Positions 20,370-28,785 of a stretch of DNA of 64,000 nt are shown here, one piece after another. This DNA is from Actinoallomurus iriomotensis. GTDB lineage: Bacteria > Actinomycetota > Actinomycetes > Streptosporangiales > Streptosporangiaceae. A program made the translations under genes and the position numbers. The DNA is taken from contig NZ_BSTJ01000006.1 of assembly GCF_030269445.1 (NCBI RefSeq), positions 315,204 to 379,203 of the forward strand, given 5' to 3'. The notes beneath the pieces were generated by a model. It searched no databases. It was not told where the DNA came from and saw nothing but the letters and a program-made list of their open reading frames with translations. The stretch's first letter is position 1. Each line of letters starts with the position of its first letter.

Positions 20370-21539
20370 CTACTTCAGCAGGGCGCGGGACATGACGACG
20401 CGCTGGATCTGGTTGGTGCCCTCGTAGATCTGAGTGATCTTGGCGTCGCGCATCATGCGCTCGACCGGGTAGTCCTTCACATAGCCGTAGCCGCCCAGGA
20501 GCTGGACGGCGTCCGTGGTGATCTCCATGGCGGCGTCCGACGCGTAGCACTTGGCGGCGGAGGAGACGAATGTCAGGTCCGGCTCCTTGGCGCCCAGCAT
20601 GCGGCGTTCGGACTTGGCCGCCGCGGCGTACGTCAGCTGCCGGGCGGCCTCCAGCTTCATCGCCATGTCGGCGAGCATGAACTGCACGCCCTGGAAGTCG
20701 CCGATCGGCTTGCCGAACTGCTTGCGCTCCTTGACGTACCCGATCGCGTAGTCCAGGGCGCCCTGGGCGATGCCCAGCGCCTGGGCCGCGATGGTCACGC
20801 GGGTGTGGTCGAGGGTGGCCAGGGCGGTCTTGAAACCGGTGCCCTCCTCGCCGATGATCCGGTCGGCCGGGATGCGCACGTCGTCCATGATGACCTCGCG
20901 CGTCGGCGATCCCTTGATGCCGAGCTTCCGCTCCGGGGCGCCGAAGCTCACGCCCGCGTCGTTCTTCTCCACCACGAACGCCGAGATGCCGCGGGCGCCC
21001 TGGTCGGGGTCGGTGACCGCCATCACGGTGTAGAAGTCGGAGACACCCGCGTTGGTGATCCAGCGCTTGGTGCCGTTCAGCACCCAGTGGTCGCCGTCGC
21101 GGACCGCGCGGGTCTTCATGGCCGCCGCGTCGCTGCCCGCCTCCGGCTCCGAAAGGGCGTACGAGAACATGGCCTCACCGCGTGCCACCGGGCTCAGGTA
21201 GCGTTTCTTCAGATCCTCCGAACCGGAGAGCAGGATCGGTACCGTGCCCAGCTTGTTGACAGCAGGGATGAGTGAGGAGGCGGCACATGCCCGGGCGACC
21301 TCCTCGATCACGATCACCGTGGCGAGGGCGTCCGCGCCGACTCCCTCGTACGCCTCAGGAATGTGAACGGCGTGCAGGTCGGCCTGGATCAGAGCCTCGT
21401 ACACGGCCTGCGGAAACTCCGCCGTCTCGTCGGTCTCGGCGGCCTTCGGAGCGATCTTGGCATCGGCAAGGGCCCGTACCGTCTCCCGCAGGAGCCCGTG
21501 CTCTTCAGAGAGTTCGTACAGAGGAAAGTCTGAGGTCAT
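20370..21539 (-). CDS. Acyl-CoA dehydrogenase
   Basis: A 389-residue FAD enzyme that introduces the alpha,beta double bond in acyl-CoA substrates. Signatures are FSYALSEPEAGSDAAAMKTR (first family signature), the FAD/ETF region KRWITNAGVSDFY, and QLLGGYGYVKDYPVERMMRD, followed by the catalytic-base region IYEGTNQIQR. The length is normal for short/medium-chain members. Substrate chain length cannot be read. It is not in an operon with other beta-oxidation genes here; the neighbour upstream is a divergent UDP-glucose dehydrogenase. Confidence 0.93.
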   Translation of the reverse strand: MTSDFPLYELSEEHGLLRETVRALADAKIAPKAAETDETAEFPQAVYEALIQADLHAVHIPEAYEGVGADALATVIVIEEVARACAASSLIPAVNKLGTVPILLSGSEDLKKRYLSPVARGEAMFSYALSEPEAGSDAAAMKTRAVRDGDHWVLNGTKRWITNAGVSDFYTVMAVTDPDQGARGISAFVVEKNDAGVSFGAPERKLGIKGSPTREVIMDDVRIPADRIIGEEGTGFKTALATLDHTRVTIAAQALGIAQGALDYAIGYVKERKQFGKPIGDFQGVQFMLADMAMKLEAARQLTYAAAAKSERRMLGAKEPDLTFVSSAAKCYASDAAMEITTDAVQLLGGYGYVKDYPVERMMRDAKITQIYEGTNQIQRVVMSRALLK

Positions 21540-21653
21540 GTGCCGATCGTACGCCGTCTACCTACTCGCCAGTAGGGCCGGTAACATGCCGAGCGGCCCG
21601 TGGGGAAGGTCAGTGGGGTCGGGCATCAAATTCTCATGATGGGAGGCAGGGCC

Positions 21654-22973
21654 TTGGCACAACGCTTGACCGTGATCGGCACTGGCTACCTGGGCGCCAC
21701 CCACGCGGCTTGCATGGCCGAGCTGGGGTTCGAGGTGCTCGGCATCGACGTGGACGCCGACAAGATCGCACGCCTGTCCGCGGGTGAGCTGCCGTTCTAC
21801 GAACCCGGTCTCGAGCCCATCCTGCGGCGTAACCTCGAGAACGGACGGCTCCGTTTCACCACCTCCTACGACGAGGTGGCCGAGTTCGGCGACGTCCACT
21901 TCATCTGCGTCGGCACGCCGCAAAAGCCCGGCGAGTACGCCGCCGACATGACCTACGTCGACGACACGATCACGGCGCTGGCGCCGCGCCTCACGCGCGC
22001 CTGCCTCGTCATCGGCAAGTCCACGGTGCCGGTCGGCACCGCCGAGCGGCTCGCGCGCCGGCTCGCCCGGCTCGCCCCCGCCGGCGACCTGGCCGAGCTC
22101 GCGTGGAACCCGGAGTTCCTCCGCGAGGGCTTCGCCGTGGAGGACACCCTCCACCCCGACCGCATCGTCATCGGTGTGGAGAGCGACCGCGCCGAGAAGG
22201 TCCTGCGCGAGATCTACACGCCGATGACCGCCGAGGGCATCCCGCTGATCGTCAGCGACTATCCCACCGCCGAGCTGGTCAAGGTCTCCGCGAACGCCTT
22301 CCTCGCCACGAAGATCTCCTTCATCAACGCGATGGCCGAGGTCTGCGAGGCCGCGCACGCCGATGTGACCAAGCTCTCAGAGGCGCTGTCCCACGACGAC
22401 CGCATCGGCGGCAAGTTCCTCGGCCCCGGCCTCGGCTTCGGGGGCGGCTGCCTGCCCAAGGACATCCGCGCGTTCATGGCGCGGGCCGGCGAGCTGGGCG
22501 TGGACCAGGCGCTGTCGTTCCTCCGCGAGGTCGACGCGATAAACATCCGCCGCCGGATCCGCATGGTCGACCTGGCCCGCGAGCTGCTCGGCGGCTCGTT
22601 CATCGGCCGTACGGTCGGCGTGCTCGGCGCCGCGTTCAAGCCCAACTCCGACGACATCCGCGACTCGCCGGCGCTCGACGTGGCGACCACGATCCGCGCG
22701 CAGGGCGGCAACGTCACCGTCTACGACCCGCAGGCGCTGGACAACGCCCGCCGGGCCCACCCGGAGCTGGCGTACGGCACGTCGGCGCAGGACGCCGCCG
22801 CCCACGCGCACGTCGTCCTGCTGCTCACCGAGTGGCGCGAGTTCCGCGAGCTGGACCCGGACGAGCTCGGGGCGGTCGTCGCGGAGCGCAATATCGTGGA
22901 CGGCCGCAACGCGCTCGACCCCGAGCGCTGGCGCACCGCCGGCTGGCACTACCGCGCGCTCGGCCGTCCCTGA
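21654..22973 (+). CDS. UDP-glucose/GDP-mannose dehydrogenase family protein
   Basis: About 439 residues. Probably the NAD-dependent four-electron oxidation of UDP-glucose to UDP-glucuronate. The N-terminal Rossmann motif is VIGTGYLGATHAACMAELGF. The catalytic cysteine is in GFGGGCLPKD and the C-terminal UDP-binding domain has AFKPNSDDIRDSPAL. The TTG at 21654 is chosen because GGGAGG lies seven bases upstream and LAQRLTVIGTGYLG is where conserved sequence begins; ATG and GTG codons further upstream would add an unconserved tail. A second, partial member lies at 63689-64000. It may supply uronic acid for the envelope polymers encoded in the second half of the window. Confidence 0.92.
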   Translation: MAQRLTVIGTGYLGATHAACMAELGFEVLGIDVDADKIARLSAGELPFYEPGLEPILRRNLENGRLRFTTSYDEVAEFGDVHFICVGTPQKPGEYAADMTYVDDTITALAPRLTRACLVIGKSTVPVGTAERLARRLARLAPAGDLAELAWNPEFLREGFAVEDTLHPDRIVIGVESDRAEKVLREIYTPMTAEGIPLIVSDYPTAELVKVSANAFLATKISFINAMAEVCEAAHADVTKLSEALSHDDRIGGKFLGPGLGFGGGCLPKDIRAFMARAGELGVDQALSFLREVDAINIRRRIRMVDLARELLGGSFIGRTVGVLGAAFKPNSDDIRDSPALDVATTIRAQGGNVTVYDPQALDNARRAHPELAYGTSAQDAAAHAHVVLLLTEWREFRELDPDELGAVVAERNIVDGRNALDPERWRTAGWHYRALGRP

Positions 22974-22977
22974 GAGG

Positions 22978-23358
22978 TCACCGGTCCGGTTCCCTCTCAC
23001 CGGGAACCGGGCCCTGGTCGTCCGCGACCGCCTTGAGCTGGACGAACGGGAGCCGCAACAGCCTCACCGCGGCGTGCACCGCCTCCTCGCTCTCCGCGGT
23101 GAACACGCACAACAGGCGCGTCTGCGCGGGCATGTACATCCCGTTCACGTAGTGCACCGGGTGTCCCGACCGGGTGATCCGCCGCGCGGCGTCGGCGAGC
23201 GAGTGCTGGATCTCGGCCAGGCCGCCGGGCATGGCGCCGGCCGGCAGCCCGATCGACAGGTAGACCGTCACCGGGGGAAGCGGCCAATCGCCGGACGGGT
23301 CGGGGGCGGGCTTCACCTGCGGCCTAGGAAAGGGTCGGAGCCGGGACGGCACGCGCAT
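22978..23358 (-). CDS. Small DUF4242-like (ferredoxin-fold) protein
   Basis: About 126 residues. The C-terminal 75 residues (from ITRSGHPVHYVNGMYMPAQT to LLRLPFVQLKAV) have the alternation of DUF4242/nickel-responsive small proteins: a strand with HYVNGMY, a strand RLLCVFTAESEEAV, and a helix before LPFVQLKAV. The conserved-looking region VTVYLSIGLPAG could be a dimer strand. The ATG at 23358 has GGAGG nine bases upstream; a longer frame from 23445 is possible. Its stop is 5 bp from the end of the convergent UDP-glucose dehydrogenase gene. Function unknown. Confidence 0.6.
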   Translation of the reverse strand: MRVPSRLRPFPRPQVKPAPDPSGDWPLPPVTVYLSIGLPAGAMPGGLAEIQHSLADAARRITRSGHPVHYVNGMYMPAQTRLLCVFTAESEEAVHAAVRLLRLPFVQLKAVADDQGPVPGEREPDR

Positions 23359-23596
23359 CGCGGAACACCTCCGTGGCAACCGCGCGGACGCGTTCCAGGC
23401 GCGCGCACGACGGATGATCGATCGCATGTCGGTGCGGATGCACATGTCCCCCTCTCGCCGTCTGACCTACCCTCCACCATCGGGTGCGCGGTGGTTCGTC
23501 GTCTTCACGGCCACCCACCGTTCCGTGCCCCCTGCCAGCCGTACCGCCGGATTCCGGCTACCGGGAAGCCGCGAAAAGCGCGCGTACTGTTGAGGA

Positions 23597-23968
23597 ATGG
23601 CTGTCCGGTGCCTGATCGTCGACGACGATGACGGCTTCGCCGACGTCGCTCGTGACCTGCTGCGACGCGAGCAGATCGACGTCGTCGGCGTGGCCGCGAA
23701 CAGTGCTCGCGCCCTGCGGCTGATGGCGAGCGCGCGCCCCGACGTCATGCTCATCGACGTCAACCTCGGCGACGAGAGCGGCTTCGACCTGGTCGACACC
23801 ATCACGGGCGTCGACGGGCGGCCGACCCTGATCCTCATCTCCACCTACCGGCTGGACGACTACGTCGACCTTCCCGTGCCCGGCGCCGCGGCGTTCGTCC
23901 GCAAGTCCGAGCTGTCGGGTACGGCGATCCGCCGGATCCTGGTGGACGCCGGCCAGGGCTCCGGCTGA
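23597..23968 (+). CDS. Single-domain response regulator
   Basis: A 123-residue receiver domain with no output domain. The acidic pocket is CLIVDDDDGF, the phospho-acceptor aspartate is in VMLIDVNLGD, the conserved Ser/Thr is in LILIST, and the lysine is in AFVRKSEL. Stand-alone receivers act by phosphorelay or protein-protein binding. No cognate kinase is adjacent; the nearest histidine kinase is 10 kb away with its own regulator. The ATG follows TGAGGA almost directly, a tight spacing. Confidence 0.88.
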   Translation: MAVRCLIVDDDDGFADVARDLLRREQIDVVGVAANSARALRLMASARPDVMLIDVNLGDESGFDLVDTITGVDGRPTLILISTYRLDDYVDLPVPGAAAFVRKSELSGTAIRRILVDAGQGSG

Positions 23969-24005
23969 CCGGAAGCCCGGAGCGCCCTGGACGGTTATAG
24001 CGGTC

Positions 24006-24458
24006 ATGAGCGACCGTTATGCCGACGAAGCCGTCATCCGGCGCATCCTCACCGGCTCGAAGACGTGGGCGTTCGTGGGCCTGCGCGACAACCCCGGGCG
24101 CACCGCGTACGACATGGCACAGCTGCTCCAGTCGCGCGGCAAGACGATCGTGCCGGTCCATCCCGACGCGGCGACCGTGCTCGGCGAGCCCGGCGCCGCC
24201 TCGCTCGCCGCGGTCGCGACACCGGTGAACGTCGTCGGCGTCTACCGGAACGCCGCGCACGCCGGCCGGGTCACCGACGAGGCGATCGAACTGTTCCGCA
24301 CGTACGGCCCGCGGGCGGACGACGAGATCAGGGCCGTCTGGTATCCGCTCGACGTGGTCGACGAGGACGCCGCGCGCAGAGCCGCCGAAGCCGGTCTCGA
24401 TGTCGTCATGGACCGCTGCCCGGCCATCGAATGGGCGCGACTGCGCCTGCCCCGCTGA
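24006..24458 (+). CDS. CoA-binding domain protein
   Basis: A 150-residue protein consisting of one CoA-binding (succinyl-CoA-synthetase-like Rossmann) domain. Visible motifs are TWAFVGLRDNPGRTAYDMAQ, then KTIVPVHPDAATVLGEP, VVGVYRNAAHAG and VMDRCPAIEW. The cysteine in MDRCPAIE is conserved in this family. Members are widespread, of unknown cellular role, possibly as CoA-thioester sensors. The 3' end converges with the NB-ARC gene with 23 bp between. Confidence 0.9.
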   Translation: MSDRYADEAVIRRILTGSKTWAFVGLRDNPGRTAYDMAQLLQSRGKTIVPVHPDAATVLGEPGAASLAAVATPVNVVGVYRNAAHAGRVTDEAIELFRTYGPRADDEIRAVWYPLDVVDEDAARRAAEAGLDVVMDRCPAIEWARLRLPR

Positions 24459-24481
24459 GCGGACCGACGGTCAGCCGGCGC

Positions 24482-27328
24482 TCATCGTCCCAGGTCATTC
24501 CGCAGGGCGTCGGCATGGCGGCGGGTCTGGACGGTGTCCGGATGTTCCGGGCCCAGCACGCGCACCTGCTCGGCGAGCAGCGCTTCGGTGTCGTTCAGCG
24601 CGCCTGCCAGGTCGCCCGCGGCCTTCCTCCACTGGGCGAGCTGGCGCCGCGTCACGCGTGTGCGCGGGTGACTCGGCCCCAGCGTACGAAGCTGCTGGGC
24701 CAGGAGCTCTTCCAGCAGTTCCACCGCTCGCTCCGGATTCCCCAGCTGGCCTTGCCACTGAGCCAGGCGGCGACGTGTCGCCATGACGTCGGCATGGTCC
24801 GGTCCCAGCAGGCGGCGCTGCTTCGCCAGCAGTGTCTCCGTCGCCTGCACGGCGCCGCCGCGATTGCCGATCTGCCACTGCCATTCGATGAGTTGCCGGT
24901 GCGTGTTCATCGGATCCACGTGGTCCGAGCCCAGCATGTGTACCTGGAGTGCGTGGAGGTCCTTGAGGGCGGCCAGGGCATCGGCTCGTCTTCCGCCCTC
25001 CCAGAGCCGCTTGGCCAGTCGGCGGCGCGTCGCGAGGGTATCGGCGTGTTCTGGACCCAGCACGCGTGACTGTTCCGCGAGCAACTCTTCGGTCGTGTTC
25101 AGGGCTCCGGCTCGGTCACCGGCCTGCCATTGCCGCGCCGCGAGCTGGGCGCGGGTGGCGAGGACCTCCGGATGATCTGCGCCGAGTGCCCGCAGTTGCT
25201 CGGCCAGCAGCTCCTTGAGGGACGCGATGAGTTCCCGGGCACGCCAACGGGTCTCGTCCGGCGTGGGCGCACGGCCGCCTGCCGCCAGGCGTAGCGTTCG
25301 GGCCTTGCTGCGGCGCACCGTGCGGCGGTTGCGACGCTTGGTCTCGGTGCGCGGCGGAGCCTCGGTCTCTGCCGCGCCGGGCGGGCTTTCGGCCCATACC
25401 CGCCACTCGGTCAGAAGCCGGCGTGTCGCCTGCGTCGCGCGGTCGTCGGAACCCAGCAGCCGCTCCTGGTCCGTCAGCACGGCTTGCAGAATCCGGACCG
25501 CATCGGCCCGGTGCCCCGCCGTCCAGCGCCAGATCGCAAGCCGTCTGCGGGTGGCGACGGTCTGGAGATGGTCCGTGCCCAGGGTGCGAACCTGGTCGGC
25601 CAGCAACGCCTCGAAGTCGCGGATGGCGCCCGCCTGATCCCCCGACTGGCCCAGCAGCTCGGCGAGTCGCGTGCGGGTGACCGATGTTCTCGGGTGCTCG
25701 GTGCCGACGACGCGGATCTGGTCGGCGAGAAGGTCCGCCAGGCTGCTCAACGCGGTCGCGTGATCGCCTGCCGTCCACTGCGCCAGGGCGAGGTGATAGC
25801 GGACGGCCCAGGTTTCGCGGTGGTCGGCACCAAGGTTCTCTTCCGATGCGTGACGCGTCTGCTCCCAATGAGCGACCGCGGAGGCGAGAAACCGGGCCTC
25901 GCCGAGGCTGTGTCCGGTCCGGACCAGTACGCGGTGGGCGTCGAGCGCCCAGAGCCGGGCGCCGGCGTTGGCGGACAGCGCCGTGGCGTTCACCCGGAAC
26001 GCCTCGTCGTCGGCGAACTGCCCGGTGGCCGGCCAGACTTCGAGGAGTGCCTCGGAGGCGGCCTGGACGGCGCGATCGAATCTGTCCGTTGCCAGCTGGT
26101 CCCGGGTCGCCCGTTGGATCAGACCGTGCACACGGACGATCTCGTCAGCGGCGCCGGAGGCGATGTCCACCAGGTGCAGCCTGTACAGGCAGCGCAAGGC
26201 GTCGCGAGCGTCATCCGCGGTCAGGTCTCGATCATCCCGTACGGGCGGGTCCGCCGCGGCGCGGGCCGCGGGATCTCGCTGGGCCGACAGGTAGGCCAGG
26301 GTGGCGGGGCAGGTCAGCACGGCGACGGGAATCCCGTTCGCGTCGAGGAGGCCGGCCAGCTCGAGCATGGGCCGTGCCAGTCCGGCCGGCGCGAGCCGGT
26401 CGGCCAGTTCGATCGACAGCGACCACGTCGCGGCGACCGTGGCCAGCTGCTCGTCCGGCAGGGAGGAGTCCTCAGGAAGGACCTCACGCAGCGTGAGTCG
26501 GCTGTCCCTGAGCCGTCGCCGGTACGCGGAGCAATCCAGGCCACGGTCCATCAGATACGCCGCGGCCTGCGCCAGCGCCAGCGGCAGATGGCCGAGGTCT
26601 TCGGCCAACCCCCGCATCTGCTCGGGGTCGTCGTCGCGACGGTGTGCGGCAAGCGTGGCGGCAAGGTACGCGGTGGCCTGCTCAGGGGAGAAGAGACCGA
26701 CCGTGATGGCCTGTCGGCCGGTTCCGGTGAGCACGGAGTCTCGACGGCGTGTGGTGACCAGTACGCGTCCGGCAGGATGGCGGGGCGGCCACAAACGTCG
26801 CAGATCACCGGGGTCGGCCAGATCGTCCAGGACGATCAGCCAACGACGGTCCGTCGTTTCGAGACAGGTCAGGAATTCCTGGGCGGCCTCCTCGACGTCG
26901 TTGCTCGTGACACACGCCATTCTCCTGCCCGCCTGTACGTAGGCGGAGACGATCGCGTCTCGGCTGCGCGCGTTCACCCAGAGCAGCAGGTCCACGTCGC
27001 GTGCGTCTCTGCGGTGACGGGCATAGTGGGCGGCGATCTGTGTCTTGCCGACCCCGCCGATTCCGGAAACGACCTGACACAGTACTGCGGCGTCCCCACG
27101 CGAAAGAGCGACGTCCAGGTCGTCAATGGCGGTGCGGAACTGGAAGTGGTCGGCCTCCCGGGGAATCACCCCGATCTGCACGAACCCTTCGGGCGGCTGC
27201 GGACTGACGTAGTAGTTGTTGATCTGGGTGGCGTCGTCGCCAATGATCAAGGCGTTGGGCCCGAGAAAGACGTCGCCGCCGGTCCCGTCCGGCGAACGGC
27301 CGCCATCACTGGCGCCAGACCGCGTCAC
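24482..27328 (-). CDS. NLR-like STAND protein: amyloid-type motif, NB-ARC, TPR repeats
   Basis: About 948 residues. Residues 25-40 (NALIIGDDATQINNYY) match the C-terminal motif of the protein encoded just upstream. The pre-ATPase linker VQIGVIPREADHFQFR leads to an NB-ARC domain with P-loop GIGGVGKTQ (89-97), Walker B WLIVLDDLAD, sensor RVLVTTRR and LPLALAQAAAYL. The C-terminal half holds many 42-residue TPR units ending LGxxHPxT, split by a basic linker (TETKRRNRRTVRRSKAR). The GTG at 27328 is preferred: GGAG lies six bases upstream, and the longer frame overlaps the upstream gene out of frame. Probable receptor that oligomerises on ligand binding. Its trigger is unknown. Confidence 0.82.
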   Translation of the reverse strand: MTRSGASDGGRSPDGTGGDVFLGPNALIIGDDATQINNYYVSPQPPEGFVQIGVIPREADHFQFRTAIDDLDVALSRGDAAVLCQVVSGIGGVGKTQIAAHYARHRRDARDVDLLLWVNARSRDAIVSAYVQAGRRMACVTSNDVEEAAQEFLTCLETTDRRWLIVLDDLADPGDLRRLWPPRHPAGRVLVTTRRRDSVLTGTGRQAITVGLFSPEQATAYLAATLAAHRRDDDPEQMRGLAEDLGHLPLALAQAAAYLMDRGLDCSAYRRRLRDSRLTLREVLPEDSSLPDEQLATVAATWSLSIELADRLAPAGLARPMLELAGLLDANGIPVAVLTCPATLAYLSAQRDPAARAAADPPVRDDRDLTADDARDALRCLYRLHLVDIASGAADEIVRVHGLIQRATRDQLATDRFDRAVQAASEALLEVWPATGQFADDEAFRVNATALSANAGARLWALDAHRVLVRTGHSLGEARFLASAVAHWEQTRHASEENLGADHRETWAVRYHLALAQWTAGDHATALSSLADLLADQIRVVGTEHPRTSVTRTRLAELLGQSGDQAGAIRDFEALLADQVRTLGTDHLQTVATRRRLAIWRWTAGHRADAVRILQAVLTDQERLLGSDDRATQATRRLLTEWRVWAESPPGAAETEAPPRTETKRRNRRTVRRSKARTLRLAAGGRAPTPDETRWRARELIASLKELLAEQLRALGADHPEVLATRAQLAARQWQAGDRAGALNTTEELLAEQSRVLGPEHADTLATRRRLAKRLWEGGRRADALAALKDLHALQVHMLGSDHVDPMNTHRQLIEWQWQIGNRGGAVQATETLLAKQRRLLGPDHADVMATRRRLAQWQGQLGNPERAVELLEELLAQQLRTLGPSHPRTRVTRRQLAQWRKAAGDLAGALNDTEALLAEQVRVLGPEHPDTVQTRRHADALRNDLGR

Positions 27329-27350
27329 GCTCAGCTCCGCCGTGAACGCG

Positions 27351-27779
27351 TCACCCGAAGTTATTGGTCTGGGAGTTCTGGTCGCCGATCTGAACGGCGG
27401 TAGGCCCGTGAAAGGAGCTTCCGGACAAGGCGCCGCTGCCTTTCTGGACCGGCCGGGTCTGGGCGACCAGGCCGCGCAGCTCATGGGCGACCTGGTCGCG
27501 GGCGGCGTCGCCCGCCGCTTCCAGCAGCGCCTCGAACCGGCTCTGCCAGGCGCTCTCCTCGCTCGTTCGCACGAGCTTCGCGTCACCTTCTGGAGCGGCC
27601 GCGAGGGCGGCCGCGGTCTGGTCCAGCCGCTCCAGTTCCGCCCGCTCCCGCGCGGGGTCTCCGCCACCGAAGAGCCGCGCCACTCGTTGCCGTGCCGTCG
27701 CCCAAACATCGGTGCCGGCGGCCTGCACGACCGCTCCACCACCGGCCGCGGCCAACGCCTCGAGTGCCTCAGTCAGCAT
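27351..27779 (-). CDS. Putative effector: helical (Bell-like) domain plus C-terminal amyloid-type motif
   Basis: A 142-residue protein. A hydrophobic Ala/Gly-rich N-terminus (ALEALAAAGGGAVVQAAGTD) leads to predicted helices with RQRVARLFGGG, then a charged stretch and FEALLEAAGDAARDQVAHEL. This resembles the Bell (bacterial HeLo-like) domains proposed to permeabilise membranes. Residues 127-142 (TAVQIGDQNSQTNNFG) hold a RHIM-like VQIG core and match the receptor's N-terminal motif. The gene stops 22 bp before the receptor start. Small helical protein with C-terminal motif followed by NLR with N-terminal motif is the layout described for bacterial amyloid signalling (BASS) pairs. Domain naming is by resemblance only. 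Confidence 0.72.
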   Translation of the reverse strand: MLTEALEALAAAGGGAVVQAAGTDVWATARQRVARLFGGGDPARERAELERLDQTAAALAAAPEGDAKLVRTSEESAWQSRFEALLEAAGDAARDQVAHELRGLVAQTRPVQKGSGALSGSSFHGPTAVQIGDQNSQTNNFG

Positions 27780-27798
27780 TCCGGCCCCTTTCCCGCCG

Positions 27799-27837
27799 CG
27801 TCATCATGACGATACAGCCGCCCCACATTCCGGAAAA
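27799..27837 (-). promoter_or_regulatory. Possible promoter and operator of the effector/NLR pair
   Basis: On the minus strand TTTTCC (27832-27837) and TATCGT (27809-27814) are spaced by 17 bp, a plausible sigma-70 promoter for the effector gene whose ATG is at 27779. The -10 overlaps a perfect 6-bp-arm palindrome CGTCATCATGACG (27799-27811) that could be an operator. The -35 match is poor. Confidence 0.35.
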
Positions 27838-27887
27838 GGCGCGCGTTGAGCCCGATGGCGGGCTTTCATCCGGACGTCTTGGCATAG

Positions 27888-28184
27888 GTGAGGATGAGCC
27901 GCGACGACCTGCTCCACCAGGCGGCCCGCCGTATCCACCATCGCCTCACGCCGGAGCCGGCGGTCCTCGCCGACCTGCTGCGCGCCCCCGCGCGACCGCG
28001 CCCTGGTGACCGCCCTGACGCTCAGCCTGATGAGCCGGATCGGCGACGACCGGGCCGGATACCCGGCGATGCTGGAGTTGCGGCTGGAGGCCACCCGCCG
28101 CCCGACGCCGTCGGCGCGCTGGTCGGCGCCATCGTCGAGAGGATCGTTCCCGACGGGCTCAGGAGGGCCGGTAACGGGCCCTGA
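27888..28184 (+). pseudogene. Small gene apparently disrupted by two compensating frameshifts
   Basis: Translation starts well (MSRDDLLHQAARRIHHRL, ATG 27894 or GTG 27888). It then needs a frame change near 27990 to give ALVTALTLSLMSRIGDDR, and a change back near 28095 to give VGALVGAIVERIVPDGLRRA before the TGA at 28182. In the unshifted frame the middle is Pro/Arg-rich and implausible. Either this is a decaying gene or the sequence carries two indel errors in GC-rich runs. The restored product would be about 98 residues; no family is recognised. Its 3' end overlaps the convergent XRE-cupin gene by 26 bp. Confidence 0.5.
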
Positions 28185-28743
28185 TGTGGAACCGCTCGCC
28201 CTGCGGACCGAGGATGCTCAGGAACTCGACGGGCCGTGCGTCGGCGTTGCCGAACCAGTGGGGGAGATGGGTGTCGAACTCGGCGACCTCGCCCGCGCTG
28301 AGGACCAGGTCCTGGTCGCCGAGCACCAGGCGCAGCCGTCCGTTGAGGACGTACAGCCAGTGGTACCCCTCGTGCGAGCGGGGATCGGGCTCCCGATCGT
28401 TCCGGCCGGCCGGCAGGATCTGTTTGAACGCCTGCAGCCCGCCGGGGTTGCGGGTCAGCGGGATGACGGTCATGCCGTTGCGGGTCACCGGCCGCGGATA
28501 GACCCGCGGATCGCCGCTGGCGGGAGCGCCGACGAGTTCGTCGAGCGGCACCTGGTAGGCCCTCGCCAGGGGAAGCAGGAGTTCCAGCCCCGGTCTGCGG
28601 TGCCCGGACTCCAGCCGGGACAGGGTGCTGACCGGAATCCCGGTGGTCTCCGACAGGGCGGTCAGCGTCGCTCCGCTCCGGTGCCGCAACTCACGCAGCC
28701 GCGGGCCGACCGCGGCCAGCACGTCGTCGAACTCGTCTCTCAT
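28159..28743 (-). CDS. XRE-family regulator with C-terminal cupin domain
   Basis: A 194-residue repressor-like protein. Residues about 10-65 form an XRE helix-turn-helix (LRELRHRSGATLTALSETTG then IPVSTLSRLESGHRRP). Residues about 110-190 form a small cupin with HEGYHWLYVLNGRLRLVLGD and the late histidine in THLPHWFGN. Such regulators often bind a small molecule in the cupin and control an adjacent transporter; here the neighbour is a broken MFS gene on the same strand. The ATG at 28743 is preferred over an in-frame start at 28767. No strong ribosome site is seen, so translation may be leaderless. Confidence 0.88.
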   Translation of the reverse strand: MRDEFDDVLAAVGPRLRELRHRSGATLTALSETTGIPVSTLSRLESGHRRPGLELLLPLARAYQVPLDELVGAPASGDPRVYPRPVTRNGMTVIPLTRNPGGLQAFKQILPAGRNDREPDPRSHEGYHWLYVLNGRLRLVLGDQDLVLSAGEVAEFDTHLPHWFGNADARPVEFLSILGPQGERFHIRARYRPS

Positions 28744-28785
28744 ACCCTCACTATCGGCCCGCCCCACGCGCGCCCCTACACCGCG

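Noticed and set aside
27377-27470. VQIG in the receptor linker (FVQIGVIPREADHFQFR) as a second amyloid motif
   Set aside because: The sequence fits the conserved linker before NB-ARC domains (VGxIPxxxxxFxxR) of actinobacterial STAND proteins and lacks the Q-x-N-N part, so it was not counted as a signalling motif.
27329-27742. N-terminal extension of the NB-ARC frame over the effector gene
   Set aside because: The extension is Arg/Pro/Ser-rich, whereas the overlapping frame gives a coherent helical protein with the VQIG motif. The GTG at 27328 has a ribosome site.
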